Of a stretch of DNA of 42,359 nucleotides, positions 16,558-24,867 are shown one piece after another. How positions within the stretch are numbered: position 1 is the first letter of the stretch; every line of letters starts with the position of its first letter. The DNA lies in the NCBI GenBank assembly GCA_013284265.1, contig JABTBR010000056.1, forward strand, positions 1 to 42,359. Direction: 5' to 3'. The stretch is from Oxalobacteraceae bacterium. GTDB lineage: Bacteria > Pseudomonadota > Gammaproteobacteria > Burkholderiales > Burkholderiaceae_D. The notes below the pieces were generated by a model. The model was not told the origin of the DNA. It was given only the letters and a program-made list of their open reading frames with translations, and searched no databases. The position numbers and the translations under genes were made by a program.

Positions 16558-17778
16558 CTACTTTTTCGCCACACTGACCGGCTGGCCATCATGCAGCTTT
16601 GGATCGGGCTTCAGCACCACCTTGTCACCGGGCTTCAAACCCTTTACTTCCACCAGCTCCCCGATCTTGCGGCCAGGCGTAACGGCAACCTGCTTCACCT
16701 TGTCCCCATCAAGCACAAACGCCACCTGCCGTCCCTCGCGCGCGACGATGGCGGCCGGCTGCACGGCGGTCACGGCCTGCCTGTCCTCCGCCGGCACAGC
16801 CTTGGACAGAAACGCCACCTTGGCGCTCATATCCGGCAGCACGCGGGTATCGCGCTCGGCAAAGCGCACCTTGACCAGCAAGGTGGCCTTGCTGCGGTCC
16901 ACCGTGGGCACAGTGCGCGACACGGTGCCCGCCAGGCGCATTTCGGGGAAGGCGTCGAGCTGAATCTCGGCCGGCTGGTCCACTTTGATCTTGCTGATGT
17001 TCGACTCCGACACGTCGGCCTCCACCTCCAGCGTGCTCATGTCGGCAATCGTGACGACGGCGCCCTTGCTGTCGGCGGCGGACGAGAAGGGCGTGATGTT
17101 GTCGCCCACATTGGCGTTCTTGGTCAGCACCACTCCGTCGAAGGGCGCGCGGATCAGGGTCTGGTCCAGCGCCACCTGCGCCACCTGGGCGTTGGCCTGG
17201 GCCGCGGCGATGGCGGCGCGCTGGCCGGCAATCGCCGCCTTGGCCTTGTTCAGGCGCGCCTGCGCCGTGTCGTAGCTGGCGCTGGAGATGAATTTCTGGC
17301 TCATTAGTTCGGCCGCGCGCTTGAAGCCGGCCTGCGCGTCGAGCATCTCGGCCTGGCCCTGCTCCAGATTGGCCTGCGCGACCTTGACGTTGGCCTGGGC
17401 CTGGCCAAGGCTGGCGCTGACATCGCGGTTTTCCAGCCGCGCCAGCACTTCGTCTTTTTTGACGCTGCTGCCTTCGAGGACGCCTAGCCACTCCAGCCGG
17501 CCGGTGGCCTTGGACGACAGCGCCGCCTTGCGCTGCGCCACCACGTAGCCGGTGGCGTTGAGCAGGGTGTAGTTCTGCGAGGGATACGCTTGTGCGACGG
17601 TGACGGTTTCCACGCTGGCCTTGCCGTCCAACTGGCGGCTGACGACGATCGCCAGCGCGGCCAGCACCAGTGCGGCTACGGCGATCTTGATCCAGCGCCG
17701 CCGGCGCGAGCGCTGGCCCGGGATCTGCGCCTGCGGGCCGCGTTCGATCTTGAGCCGGGAAATGTCGGGTGTTGTCAC
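16558..17778 (-). CDS. Periplasmic adaptor subunit (MacA/HlyD/RND membrane fusion type)
   Basis: Protein of 406 residues. GTG at 17778 is preferred over GTG at 17793 because AAAGAGG sits 5 bases before it. Layout: cytoplasmic N-terminus, one membrane anchor (about 30-47, IKIAVAALVLAALAIVV), lipoyl half (SSKATGRLEWLGVLEGSSVKKDEVLARLE), an Ala/Gln-rich coiled-coil hairpin (about 115-200), the second lipoyl half (IRAPFDGVVLTKNANVGD) and beta-barrel and membrane-proximal domains. It would link the inner-membrane ABC permeases to an outer-membrane channel, although no TolC-like gene is present. It heads the locus and is divergent from the UDG-like gene. Confidence 0.9.
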   Translation of the reverse strand: MTTPDISRLKIERGPQAQIPGQRSRRRRWIKIAVAALVLAALAIVVSRQLDGKASVETVTVAQAYPSQNYTLLNATGYVVAQRKAALSSKATGRLEWLGVLEGSSVKKDEVLARLENRDVSASLGQAQANVKVAQANLEQGQAEMLDAQAGFKRAAELMSQKFISSASYDTAQARLNKAKAAIAGQRAAIAAAQANAQVAQVALDQTLIRAPFDGVVLTKNANVGDNITPFSSAADSKGAVVTIADMSTLEVEADVSESNISKIKVDQPAEIQLDAFPEMRLAGTVSRTVPTVDRSKATLLVKVRFAERDTRVLPDMSAKVAFLSKAVPAEDRQAVTAVQPAAIVAREGRQVAFVLDGDKVKQVAVTPGRKIGELVEVKGLKPGDKVVLKPDPKLHDGQPVSVAKK

Positions 17779-17828
17779 GGGGGCCTCTTTCACGCGGGGA
17801 GGGAATTAGATTGCCGGGAACTGCTGCT

Positions 17829-17999
17829 TACACCCAAGGCAAAGAGCCGGGGTCTGACGGTAATGTCGTTAATTACGCGTGCCGCTGCGCTGTTAAAACC
17901 CATGGCAAAGAGCCGGGGGCCGGTCCCATCGGGACCGGCGGGGCGCAGCCCCTCTCCGGACCCTTGGTCAGACCCCAGGGTTACGCCTTGGGTTTTTTT
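17829..17999 (+). repeat. Copy R4 of the nested-palindrome repeat
   Basis: One half unit (ACACCCAAGGCAAAGAGCCGGGG, from 17829) is followed by a larger copy from about 17894 to 17999. The inner hairpin here has quite different bases, GCCGGTCCC-ATC-GGGACCGGC (17919-17939), yet still pairs perfectly around a 3-base loop. A GC-rich insertion (about 17940-17967) precedes the right half AGACCCCAGGGTTACGCC and TTGGGTTTTTTT. It fills most of the intergenic space between the adaptor gene and the UDG-like gene. Confidence 0.75.
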
Positions 18000-18144
18000 A
18001 GAATAATAAGCATGCCAATCTTGCTACATCTGAGTCAATTGCACAAGCAAAGTTCCACCTCATTCAAGCCTGCTGCCAGTGGGGCTATCGGCCGTTTTCG
18101 CCGACCCCTGCGCTACAATGCCGCCTTTCCCCTGCCAGACCGCC

Positions 18145-18918
18145 ATGACCATACCCGCTCCCATCCTCGATGCGCTGTCGCGCGCCCATCCGTCCTGGCA
18201 GCCAGTGTTGCGCCAGGGACTGGAGGCGATGATGCTGGCCAGTCCGTCCTATCTGCCCGAACTGGCCCAGGACCAGTACCTGCCGACCGGACAGCGCCTG
18301 TTCGCCGCCTTCGCGCTGCCGCTGGACGCGGTGCGCTATGTGTTGGTGGGCGAGGGGCCCTATCCGCGCGCGGAAAGCGCGACCGGCGTGTGCTTCATGG
18401 ACGGCGCGGTCGGCTCGCTGTGGTCGGACGACAAGGACGGCGGCCTGTCCAAGCCCGTCAACAAGGCCACCTCGCTGCGCAACTTCATGAAGATGCTGCT
18501 GGTGGCGGACGGCCAGCTGGCGCTGGAAAACACCGCCGGCGCGGCGCTGGCCGAGGTGGCGCAGCGCGCCCGCGGCGGCAATGCGGTGCAGACCCTGTCC
18601 CAGATCGAGCAGCGCCTGACAGCGCACGGCTTCCTGTTGCTGAACGCCTCGCTGGTGTTCCGCAGCCATGTGGCGCCGGTCAAGGATGCGCGCGCCTGGT
18701 TGCCCTTCTTCGAGACCGTGATGGCGGGGCTGGCCGAAAAGTCCGCGCAAACGCCGACGCTTATCTTGTGGGGCAAGATCGCCGAGCAACTGAATAAATT
18801 GCCAGTAATGAAAGATTTTCCGCAAATCAAGGCGGAACATCCCTATAACCTCAGCTTCATTGGCAATGCGGATATGCATGCCTTGTTCGGGCCGATGAAG
18901 TTATTGCTGGCGCAATAG
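18145..18918 (+). CDS. Uracil-DNA glycosylase-like protein lacking the catalytic Asp
   Basis: Protein of 257 residues related to family 1 UDG (Ung). The start at MTIPAP follows the reading of the conserved domain; upstream in-frame codons look non-coding. Alignable blocks: VRYVLVGEGPYPR (about 63-75) against Ung's GQDPYHG loop, GFLLLNASLVFR against LLLNTVLTV, LILWGKIAEQL against FLLWGSHAQ, and EHPYNLSF (about 231-238) against HPSPLS. The catalytic Asp of GQDPYHG is Gly71 here (GEGPYP) and the following His is Pro. The uracil-pocket Asn and the late His remain. It may be a catalytically altered or inactive UDG that only binds DNA. No LexA box was seen upstream. Confidence 0.75.
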   Translation: MTIPAPILDALSRAHPSWQPVLRQGLEAMMLASPSYLPELAQDQYLPTGQRLFAAFALPLDAVRYVLVGEGPYPRAESATGVCFMDGAVGSLWSDDKDGGLSKPVNKATSLRNFMKMLLVADGQLALENTAGAALAEVAQRARGGNAVQTLSQIEQRLTAHGFLLLNASLVFRSHVAPVKDARAWLPFFETVMAGLAEKSAQTPTLILWGKIAEQLNKLPVMKDFPQIKAEHPYNLSFIGNADMHALFGPMKLLLAQ

Positions 18919-19048
18919 GGGAGGCGGCAAGGCGCATAAGCACTATGGTTCTGCGGCCACGGAGCGCGGGCCATTGCTTGCTAAGGTAGAGGGTGGCGTG
19001 TATGGCTTGGGGCAAGGCTGCCCCCGGCAAACTTTGTCAAAGTTTGGT

Positions 19049-19073
19049 ATACTTGACTAAATCGATCAACTAA
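19049..19073 (+). promoter_or_regulatory. IscR type 1 binding site upstream of iscR
   Basis: The stretch beginning ATACTTGACTAAATC and ending GATCAACTAA matches about 22 of 25 positions of the enterobacterial type 1 IscR consensus (ATASYYGACT-RWWWY-AGTCRRSTAT). It lies 58 bases before the iscR ATG. [2Fe-2S]-IscR bound here would repress the operon when Fe-S supply is adequate. The TTGACT inside it could double as a -35 box, but no convincing -10 at 17 bases was found. Confidence 0.65.
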
Positions 19074-19130
19074 TCAGGTTTTGACTAGTTGGAATACACG
19101 ATATTTTAACCGAGTTGAACCGAGGTAGTG

Positions 19131-19607
19131 ATGCGTCTGACCACCAAAGGCCGTTTTGCTGTGACTGCGATGATCGATCTGGCTTTGCGCCAAGGCAAAG
19201 GCCCGGTCACGCTGTCGGGCATCAGCCAGCGTCAGGCCATTTCGCTGTCTTACCTGGAGCAGCTGTTCGGCAAGCTGCGCCGCCACGAGATCGTTGAATC
19301 GATCCGCGGTCCGGGCGGTGGCTACAGTCTGGCGCGCCGCGCCGACAAGGTCACCGTGGCCGACATCATCATCGCCGTCGATGAACCGCTCGATGCGACC
19401 CAGTGCGGCGGCAAGGAAAACTGCCACGGCTCGGACGCGGCGACCGGCGCGCGCTGCATGACCCATGAACTGTGGGCCACACTGAATGAAAAAATGGTCG
19501 ACTATCTGGACTCCGTGTCATTGCAGGATCTGGTCGATCAACAGAAACAAAAGAACGCTGAACAAAACGTGGTGCTGGTGCACCGCAACCATGTAGCCAT
19601 CGGCTAA
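19131..19607 (+). CDS. iscR: Fe-S cluster assembly transcriptional regulator IscR
   Basis: Rrf2-family repressor of 158 residues. ATG at 19131 is preferred over the GTG directly before it; GAGG lies 5 bases upstream. Winged helix: MRLTTKGRFAVTAMIDLAL, ISQRQAISLSYLEQLFGKLRRHEIV, and wing RGPGGGYSLAR. The [2Fe-2S] ligands are Cys92, Cys98, Cys109 and probably His112. The gap between the second and third Cys is 10 residues (HGSDAATGAR) instead of the 5 seen in E. coli. The C-terminal tail after residue 140 is short and polar. It heads the isc operon and should sense cluster status and repress it through the upstream box. Confidence 0.95.
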   Translation: MRLTTKGRFAVTAMIDLALRQGKGPVTLSGISQRQAISLSYLEQLFGKLRRHEIVESIRGPGGGYSLARRADKVTVADIIIAVDEPLDATQCGGKENCHGSDAATGARCMTHELWATLNEKMVDYLDSVSLQDLVDQQKQKNAEQNVVLVHRNHVAIG

Positions 19608-19639
19608 GCCTATATAAGTTGCCTGATACGGAGTTATTG

Positions 19640-20905
19640 ATGAACGCCCCAGAAAAAAATGTCGCGCAGGTCCCACCGGTCCAATTCCAGCACGCCCCGC
19701 ACTTCCCGATCTACATGGATTACTCGGCCACCACGCCGATCGACCCACGTGTTGCCGATATGATGATTCCTTACCTGCGCGAGCAGTTCGGCAATCCCGC
19801 ATCGCGCAGCCATATGTACGGCTGGACGGCGGAAAAAGCGGTGGAAGAGGCGCGCGGCCACGTGGCGGCGCTGGTCAATGCCGACCCACGCGAAATCATC
19901 TGGACTTCCGGCGCGACCGAAAGCAATAACCTGGCGATCAAGGGCGCGGCCCAGTTCTACAAAACCAAGGGTAAGCACATCATCACCGTCAAGACCGAGC
20001 ACAAAGCGGTGCTGGACACGGTGCGCGAACTGGAACGCGTCGGCTTCGAGGCGACTTACCTGGAACCGCAGGACAATGGCCTGATCACCCTGGCCCAGCT
20101 GGAAGCGGCCATCCGTCCAGACACGATCCTGGTGTCCGTCATGCTGGTCAATAACGAGATCGGCGTGATTCAGCCTATCGACGAAATCGGCGCCCTGTGC
20201 CGCTCGAAAGGCATCATCTTCCATTGCGACGCCGCCCAGGCGACCGGCAAGGTGGTGATCGACCTGCAAAAATCCAAGGTCGACCTGATGACCTTCACCG
20301 CGCACAAGACCTATGGCCCGAAAGGCATCGGCGCGCTGTACGTCTGCCGCAAGCCACGCGTGCGCCTGGAAGCGCAAATGCACGGCGGTGGTCATGAGCG
20401 CGGCCTGCGTTCGGGCACCTTGCCTACCCACCAGATCGTGGGCATGGGCGAAGCCTTCCGTCTGGCCAAGGTCGAGATGGACAGCGAACTGGGTCGCATC
20501 AAGGCACTGCGCGACCGTCTGGCCGCCGGCCTGCAAGATATCGAAGAAACCTATATCAACGGCGACATGGAACACCGCGTGCCGCACAACCTGAACGTCA
20601 GCTTCAACTACGTCGAGGGCGAGTCGCTGATCATGGCTGTTAAAGATCTGGCAGTATCGTCCGGCTCGGCCTGCACCTCGGCCAGCCTGGAGCCATCGTA
20701 TGTGCTGCGCGCCCTGGGCCGCAGCGACGAACTGGCACATAGCTCGATCCGTTTCACCATCGGTCGTTTCACCACCGAAGCCGATATCGATTTCGCCATC
20801 GATCTGATGAAATCGAAGGTACACAAGCTGCGCGAACTGTCGCCGCTGTGGGACATGTTTAAAGAGGGAATCGACATCAGCTCGATTCAATGGGCAGCGC
20901 ACTAA
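19640..20905 (+). CDS. iscS: Cysteine desulfurase IscS
   Basis: Protein of 421 residues, a PLP enzyme that removes sulfur from cysteine and passes it as persulfide to IscU. ATG at 19640 is chosen (CGGAG 7 bases upstream) over a TTG at 19619. It has an N-terminal extension of about 15 residues compared with E. coli IscS. Motifs: YMDYSATTPIDPRV, SGATESNNLAIKG, EHKAVLDT, the PLP-lysine region FTAHKTYGPKGIGAL, and the mobile catalytic-Cys loop SSGSACTSASLEPSYVLRALG. The C-terminus SSIQWAAH is the expected IscU-docking tail. It lies 32 bases after iscR. Confidence 0.97.
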   Translation: MNAPEKNVAQVPPVQFQHAPHFPIYMDYSATTPIDPRVADMMIPYLREQFGNPASRSHMYGWTAEKAVEEARGHVAALVNADPREIIWTSGATESNNLAIKGAAQFYKTKGKHIITVKTEHKAVLDTVRELERVGFEATYLEPQDNGLITLAQLEAAIRPDTILVSVMLVNNEIGVIQPIDEIGALCRSKGIIFHCDAAQATGKVVIDLQKSKVDLMTFTAHKTYGPKGIGALYVCRKPRVRLEAQMHGGGHERGLRSGTLPTHQIVGMGEAFRLAKVEMDSELGRIKALRDRLAAGLQDIEETYINGDMEHRVPHNLNVSFNYVEGESLIMAVKDLAVSSGSACTSASLEPSYVLRALGRSDELAHSSIRFTIGRFTTEADIDFAIDLMKSKVHKLRELSPLWDMFKEGIDISSIQWAAH

Positions 20906-20951
20906 GCGTCGCCAGGCTTTGTAACGAATATTTAAATATCAGGAGCACCAA

Positions 20952-21341
20952 ATGGCTTACTCGGAAAAAGTGTTGGACCACTACGAAAACCCACGCAACG
21001 TCGGCGCCTTCGAAAAAGGCGATGAAACCGTCGGTACCGGCATGGTCGGCGCGCCAGCTTGCGGCGACGTGATGAAGCTGCAAATCAAGGTCGGCGCCGA
21101 TGGCCTGATCGAAGACGCGAAATTCAAGACCTATGGCTGCGGTTCGGCCATCGCTTCGAGCTCGCTGGTGACCGAATGGGTCAAGGGCAAGACCCTGGAC
21201 CAGGCGCTGTCGATCAAGAACACCGAAATCGCCGAAGAACTGGCCCTGCCACCAGTGAAAATCCACTGCTCGATCCTGGCGGAAGACGCGATCAAGGCAG
21301 CGGTACTGGACTACAAGACCAAGCATCCTGTTGCAGCCTGA
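20952..21341 (+). CDS. iscU: Fe-S cluster scaffold protein IscU
   Basis: Protein of 129 residues, the scaffold on which [2Fe-2S] clusters form from IscS sulfur. The three ligand cysteines are in GAPACGDVMKL, YGCGSAIASSS and IHCSILAEDAIKAA. The HscA-recognition motif LPPVK stands just before the last Cys (ALPPVKIHCS). The Asp needed for cluster release (ACGD) is present. The start MAYSEKVLDHYENPRNVG is as in the family, preceded by AGGAGCACCAA. Confidence 0.97.
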   Translation: MAYSEKVLDHYENPRNVGAFEKGDETVGTGMVGAPACGDVMKLQIKVGADGLIEDAKFKTYGCGSAIASSSLVTEWVKGKTLDQALSIKNTEIAEELALPPVKIHCSILAEDAIKAAVLDYKTKHPVAA

Positions 21342-21396
21342 GGATGGACTTACCCCGGCCGGCGCACCTGAGTGCGCCGCCGGCACGGAGAATTGA

Positions 21397-21720
21397 ATGG
21401 CAATCACACTGACCGAAAAAGCAGCGAAACACATCAACCGCTACATTGAACGTCGCGGCAAGGGCGTCGGCTTGCGCTTTGGGGTACGCACCACCGGTTG
21501 TTCGGGCCTGGCATACAAGCTCGAATATGTCGATGAGGCGGCGTCCGAAGACAGCGTCTTCGAATCGCACGGCGTGAAGGTGTTCGTCGATCCGAAAAGC
21601 CTGCCTTACATCGATGGCACCGAGCTCGATTTCGCGCGCGAAGGATTGAACGAAGGCTTCAAGTTCAACAACCCGAACGAAAAAGACGCTTGCGGCTGCG
21701 GCGAGAGTTTTCGCATCTGA
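21397..21720 (+). CDS. iscA: Fe-S cluster assembly protein IscA
   Basis: A-type carrier of 107 residues. The conserved cysteines are in TTGCSGLAYKLEYVDE (about residue 36) and in the C-terminal DACGCGESF pair. A-type carriers take clusters from the scaffold to apo-targets, in particular [4Fe-4S] proteins. It follows iscU by 55 bases in the standard isc order. The ATG is preceded by CACGGAGAATTGA. Confidence 0.96.
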   Translation: MAITLTEKAAKHINRYIERRGKGVGLRFGVRTTGCSGLAYKLEYVDEAASEDSVFESHGVKVFVDPKSLPYIDGTELDFAREGLNEGFKFNNPNEKDACGCGESFRI

Positions 21721-21779
21721 TGCCATCCAATCTGCACCGGGGTCATCTGATCCATCCAGCTGCGACCAGATAGACAGCC

Positions 21780-22295
21780 ATGCAAAATCACTTCGAACTC
21801 TTCAATCTGGCACCCCGGTTCGGCATCGACCTGGGGGCGCTCGACAGCGCTTACCGCGATGTCCAGAGCCGCGTCCACCCAGACAAATTCGTCAACGCCA
21901 CCGACGCCGAAAAGCGCGTGGCGATGCAGTGGGCCACCCGCGCCAACGAAGCCTACCAGACCCTCAAGCATCCGCAGAAGCGCGCCCAGTACCTGTGCGA
22001 ACTGCATGGCGTCGACCTCCAGACGGAGTCGAATACGGCCATGCCGATGAGCTTCCTGATGCAGCAGATGGAATGGCGCGAAGCGCTGGGCGAGGCCCGC
22101 GCCGACAAGAATCTGGATGCGCTCGAAGGATTGGACAAGGAACTGCGCCTGGTGCGCAAGGGCCATCTGCTCGACATCGCCCAGCAGCTCGACGCCGGCG
22201 ACTATCACGCGGCGGCCCAGGGCGTGCGCGCGCTGATGTTCCTCGATAAATTCGGCGAGGAAGTGCGCTTCGCGTTCGAGGCCATCGAGGCCTAG
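21780..22295 (+). CDS. hscB: Co-chaperone HscB
   Basis: J-type co-chaperone of 171 residues. The N-terminal J domain (about 1-75) has NHFELFNLAPRFGIDLGAL and the HPD motif in RVHPDKFVNA. The C-terminal three-helix domain (about 90-171) binds IscU. HscB delivers IscU to HscA and stimulates its ATPase. Residues NEAYQTLKHPQKRAQYLCELHG are the usual end of the J domain. It lies 59 bases after iscA and 94 before hscA. Confidence 0.96.
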   Translation: MQNHFELFNLAPRFGIDLGALDSAYRDVQSRVHPDKFVNATDAEKRVAMQWATRANEAYQTLKHPQKRAQYLCELHGVDLQTESNTAMPMSFLMQQMEWREALGEARADKNLDALEGLDKELRLVRKGHLLDIAQQLDAGDYHAAAQGVRALMFLDKFGEEVRFAFEAIEA

Positions 22296-22389
22296 TAGCC
22301 CGCGTCCGCGTCCGCGCCGGCACGACAGCATACAAGAGGGCGGAGACCAGCCGTCTTACCAGCACATTACAAGAATACAGGTCACATCC

Positions 22390-24270
22390 ATGGCACTTCT
22401 GCAAATTTCCGAACCCGGCATGTCCACCGCACCGCACCAGCACCGTCTGGCGGTCGGGATAGATCTGGGCACCACCAATTCGCTGGTGGCCACCGTGCGC
22501 AACAGCATTCCCGAAGTGCTGAACGACGAAGAGGGCCGCCCGCTGCTGCCGTCCGTGGTGCGCTATCTGCCGAATGGCCACGCCAACATCGGCTACAAGG
22601 CCCAGGCCGCGCAGACCACCGATCCGAAGAACACCATTGTCTCGGTCAAGCGTTTCATGGGCCGTGGCCTGCACGACATCGCCTACGCGGAAAACCTGCC
22701 TTACGACTTCCAGGATACGCCCGGCATGGTGCAGCTGAAGACCGTCGCCGGCATCAAGAGCCCGGTCGAGATCTCGGCCCAGATCCTGGCCACGCTGCGC
22801 CAGCGCGCGGAAGATTCGCTGGGCGACGACCTGGTCGGCGCCGTGATCACCGTGCCTGCCTACTTCGACGACGCACAGCGCCAGGCCACCAAGGATGCGG
22901 CCCAGCTGGCCGGCATCAATGTGCTGCGCCTGCTGAGCGAGCCTACCGCCGCGGCCATCGCCTACGGCCTGGACAACGGTTCCGAAGGTACTTACGCGGT
23001 CTACGACCTGGGCGGCGGCACCTTCGATATCTCGATCCTGAAGCTGAGCAAGGGCGTGTTCGAAGTACTGTCCACCGGCGGCGATTCCGCGCTGGGCGGC
23101 GACGACTTCGACCACCGCCTGTTCTGCTGGATCCATGAACAGGAGCGCCTGGCGCCGCTGTCGGATGAAGACACGGCGATCCTGATGGTCAAATCGCGCG
23201 AAGCGAAGGAACTGCTGTCGACCAAGTCCGAAGTGACGGTCGATGCGATCCTGAACTCGGGCGAGGAAGTGCACCTGAAAGTGACCGCCGAGACCTTCCA
23301 CGAAATCACCCGCCATCTGGTCGCCAAGACCATGAACGCGATCAAGAAGGCCCTGCGTGACGCCAACGTGGATGCGGACGATATCGACGGCGTGGTCATG
23401 GTTGGCGGCGCCACGCGCATGCCGAACGTGCAGCGCGCCGTCAGCGAATACTTCCACACCACCCCACACGCGAATATCGATCCGGACAAAGTGGTGGCGC
23501 TGGGCGCCGCGATCCAGGCCAATCTGCTGGCCGGTAACCGCGCGGCTGGCGACGACTGGCTGCTGCTGGACGTGATCCCGCTGTCGCTGGGAATTGAAAC
23601 CATGGGCGGCCTGGTCGAGAAAATCATTCCGCGCAATTCCACCATTCCTTGCGCCCGCGCGCAGGAGTTCACCACCTTCAAGGATGGCCAGACCGCGCTG
23701 GCGGTGCATGTGCTGCAGGGCGAACGTGAGCTGATGGCCGACTGCCGTTCGCTGGCGCGCTTCGAGCTGCGCGGCATTCCGCCAATGGTGGCGGGCGCGG
23801 CGCGTATCCGCATCACCTACCAGGTCGATGCCGACGGCTTGCTGTCGGTCTCCGCGCGCGAACTGCGCTCCGGCGTGGAAGCCTCGATCACCGTCAAGCC
23901 GGCCTATGGCCTGGGCGACGACGATGTGGCGCGCATGCTGCAAGAGTCCTACAAGTCGGCCGATGTCGACATGGTGGCGCGCGCCTTGCGCGAAGAACAG
24001 GTGGAGGCCGAGCGCATCCTGCTGGCCACCCAGTCGGCGCTGGACGAAGACAGCGGCCTGCTCGACGAGGCCGAGCGCGTCAGCGTGGATGCGCTGATGC
24101 AGCGCGTGCGCGAGGCCATCGCCCAGTCGCAGGCCGGTACGCTGGACCACGGCGGCGTCAAAGCCGCCGTCGAAGCGCTGGCCAACGGCACCGAAGAATT
24201 CGCATCGCGCCGCATGGACCGCAGCGTGCGCAGCGCACTGGCCGGCAAGACGCTGGACCAGGTCGTATAA
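22390..24270 (+). CDS. hscA: Fe-S assembly chaperone HscA
   Basis: Specialised Hsp70 of 626 residues. The start MALLQISEPG is the one conserved in HscA proteins. ATPase domain: VGIDLGTTNSLVATVR (about 22-37), VYDLGGGTFDISILKLS (about 206-222), VGGATRMPNVQ (about 338-348). The substrate-binding domain from about 390 recognises the LPPVK peptide of IscU, and a short lid ends AGKTLDQVV. Together with HscB it drives transfer of the cluster from IscU. This is the third Hsp70-type gene in the window and the only one with a known client. Confidence 0.97.
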   Translation: MALLQISEPGMSTAPHQHRLAVGIDLGTTNSLVATVRNSIPEVLNDEEGRPLLPSVVRYLPNGHANIGYKAQAAQTTDPKNTIVSVKRFMGRGLHDIAYAENLPYDFQDTPGMVQLKTVAGIKSPVEISAQILATLRQRAEDSLGDDLVGAVITVPAYFDDAQRQATKDAAQLAGINVLRLLSEPTAAAIAYGLDNGSEGTYAVYDLGGGTFDISILKLSKGVFEVLSTGGDSALGGDDFDHRLFCWIHEQERLAPLSDEDTAILMVKSREAKELLSTKSEVTVDAILNSGEEVHLKVTAETFHEITRHLVAKTMNAIKKALRDANVDADDIDGVVMVGGATRMPNVQRAVSEYFHTTPHANIDPDKVVALGAAIQANLLAGNRAAGDDWLLLDVIPLSLGIETMGGLVEKIIPRNSTIPCARAQEFTTFKDGQTALAVHVLQGERELMADCRSLARFELRGIPPMVAGAARIRITYQVDADGLLSVSARELRSGVEASITVKPAYGLGDDDVARMLQESYKSADVDMVARALREEQVEAERILLATQSALDEDSGLLDEAERVSVDALMQRVREAIAQSQAGTLDHGGVKAAVEALANGTEEFASRRMDRSVRSALAGKTLDQVV

Positions 24271-24317
24271 GCGGCGCGTAACAAGCGACTCGTATCAACC
24301 AATATCAGAGGTATCAA

Positions 24318-24659
24318 GTGCCACAAATCGTATTCCTGCCACACGCAAAACTCTGCCCGGACGGCGCCGTCATCGACGCTCCGGCCGGCAAAACGCTGTG
24401 CGACATCATGCTCGAAAATGACATCCACATCGAGCACGCCTGCGAGAAGTCCTGCGCCTGCACCACCTGCCACGTGCTGGTGCGTGAAGGCTTCAACTCG
24501 CTCAACGAAGCGAACGACACCGAAGAAGACCTGCTGGACAAAGCCTGGGGTCTGGAAGCGGTATCGCGCCTGTCCTGCCAGGCCGTCGTGGCCGACCAGG
24601 ATCTGGTGGTCGAAATTCCGAAGTACACGATCAATCATGCCAGCGAGGGCGGTCACTGA
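24318..24659 (+). CDS. fdx: ISC system [2Fe-2S] ferredoxin
   Basis: Adrenodoxin-type ferredoxin of 113 residues. The start is GTG at 24318 with AGAGG 6 bases upstream. Cluster ligands are in HACEKSCACTTCHVLV (C-x5-C-x2-C) and LSCQAVV. It supplies electrons for cluster formation on IscU. It lies 47 bases after hscA and 13 before iscX. Confidence 0.96.
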   Translation: MPQIVFLPHAKLCPDGAVIDAPAGKTLCDIMLENDIHIEHACEKSCACTTCHVLVREGFNSLNEANDTEEDLLDKAWGLEAVSRLSCQAVVADQDLVVEIPKYTINHASEGGH

Positions 24660-24672
24660 GACCGTAGCAGCC

Positions 24673-24867
24673 ATGAAATGGAGTGACATCAATACCATCG
24701 CCGAAGCCTTGTACGACAAGTTTCCCGACATCGATCCGCTGACGATCCGCTTCACCGACCTGCATAACTGGGTGGTGGATCTGGACGGCTTCGACGACGA
24801 CCATACGCGCGGCGGCGAAAAAGTGCTGGAAGCGATACAGGCGGCGTGGATCGATGAAGCGCGTTAA
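24673..24867 (+). CDS. iscX: Fe-S assembly protein IscX
   Basis: Small acidic protein of 64 residues, full length for the family (YfhJ/IscX). Recognised by MKWSDINTIAEALYD, PLTIRFTDLHNWV and DGFDDD, the acidic surface that in E. coli binds IscS and iron and modulates desulfurase activity. It is the last canonical isc gene. The next gene starts inside its last five codons, in another frame. Confidence 0.95.
   Translation: MKWSDINTIAEALYDKFPDIDPLTIRFTDLHNWVVDLDGFDDDHTRGGEKVLEAIQAAWIDEAR

Noticed and set aside
18919..19048. GC-rich hairpin GGGGCA/TGCCCC near 19012 as terminator of the UDG-like gene
   Set aside because: No T-run follows on the plus strand, and the stem is short. The stretch is otherwise without gene signals up to the IscR site.
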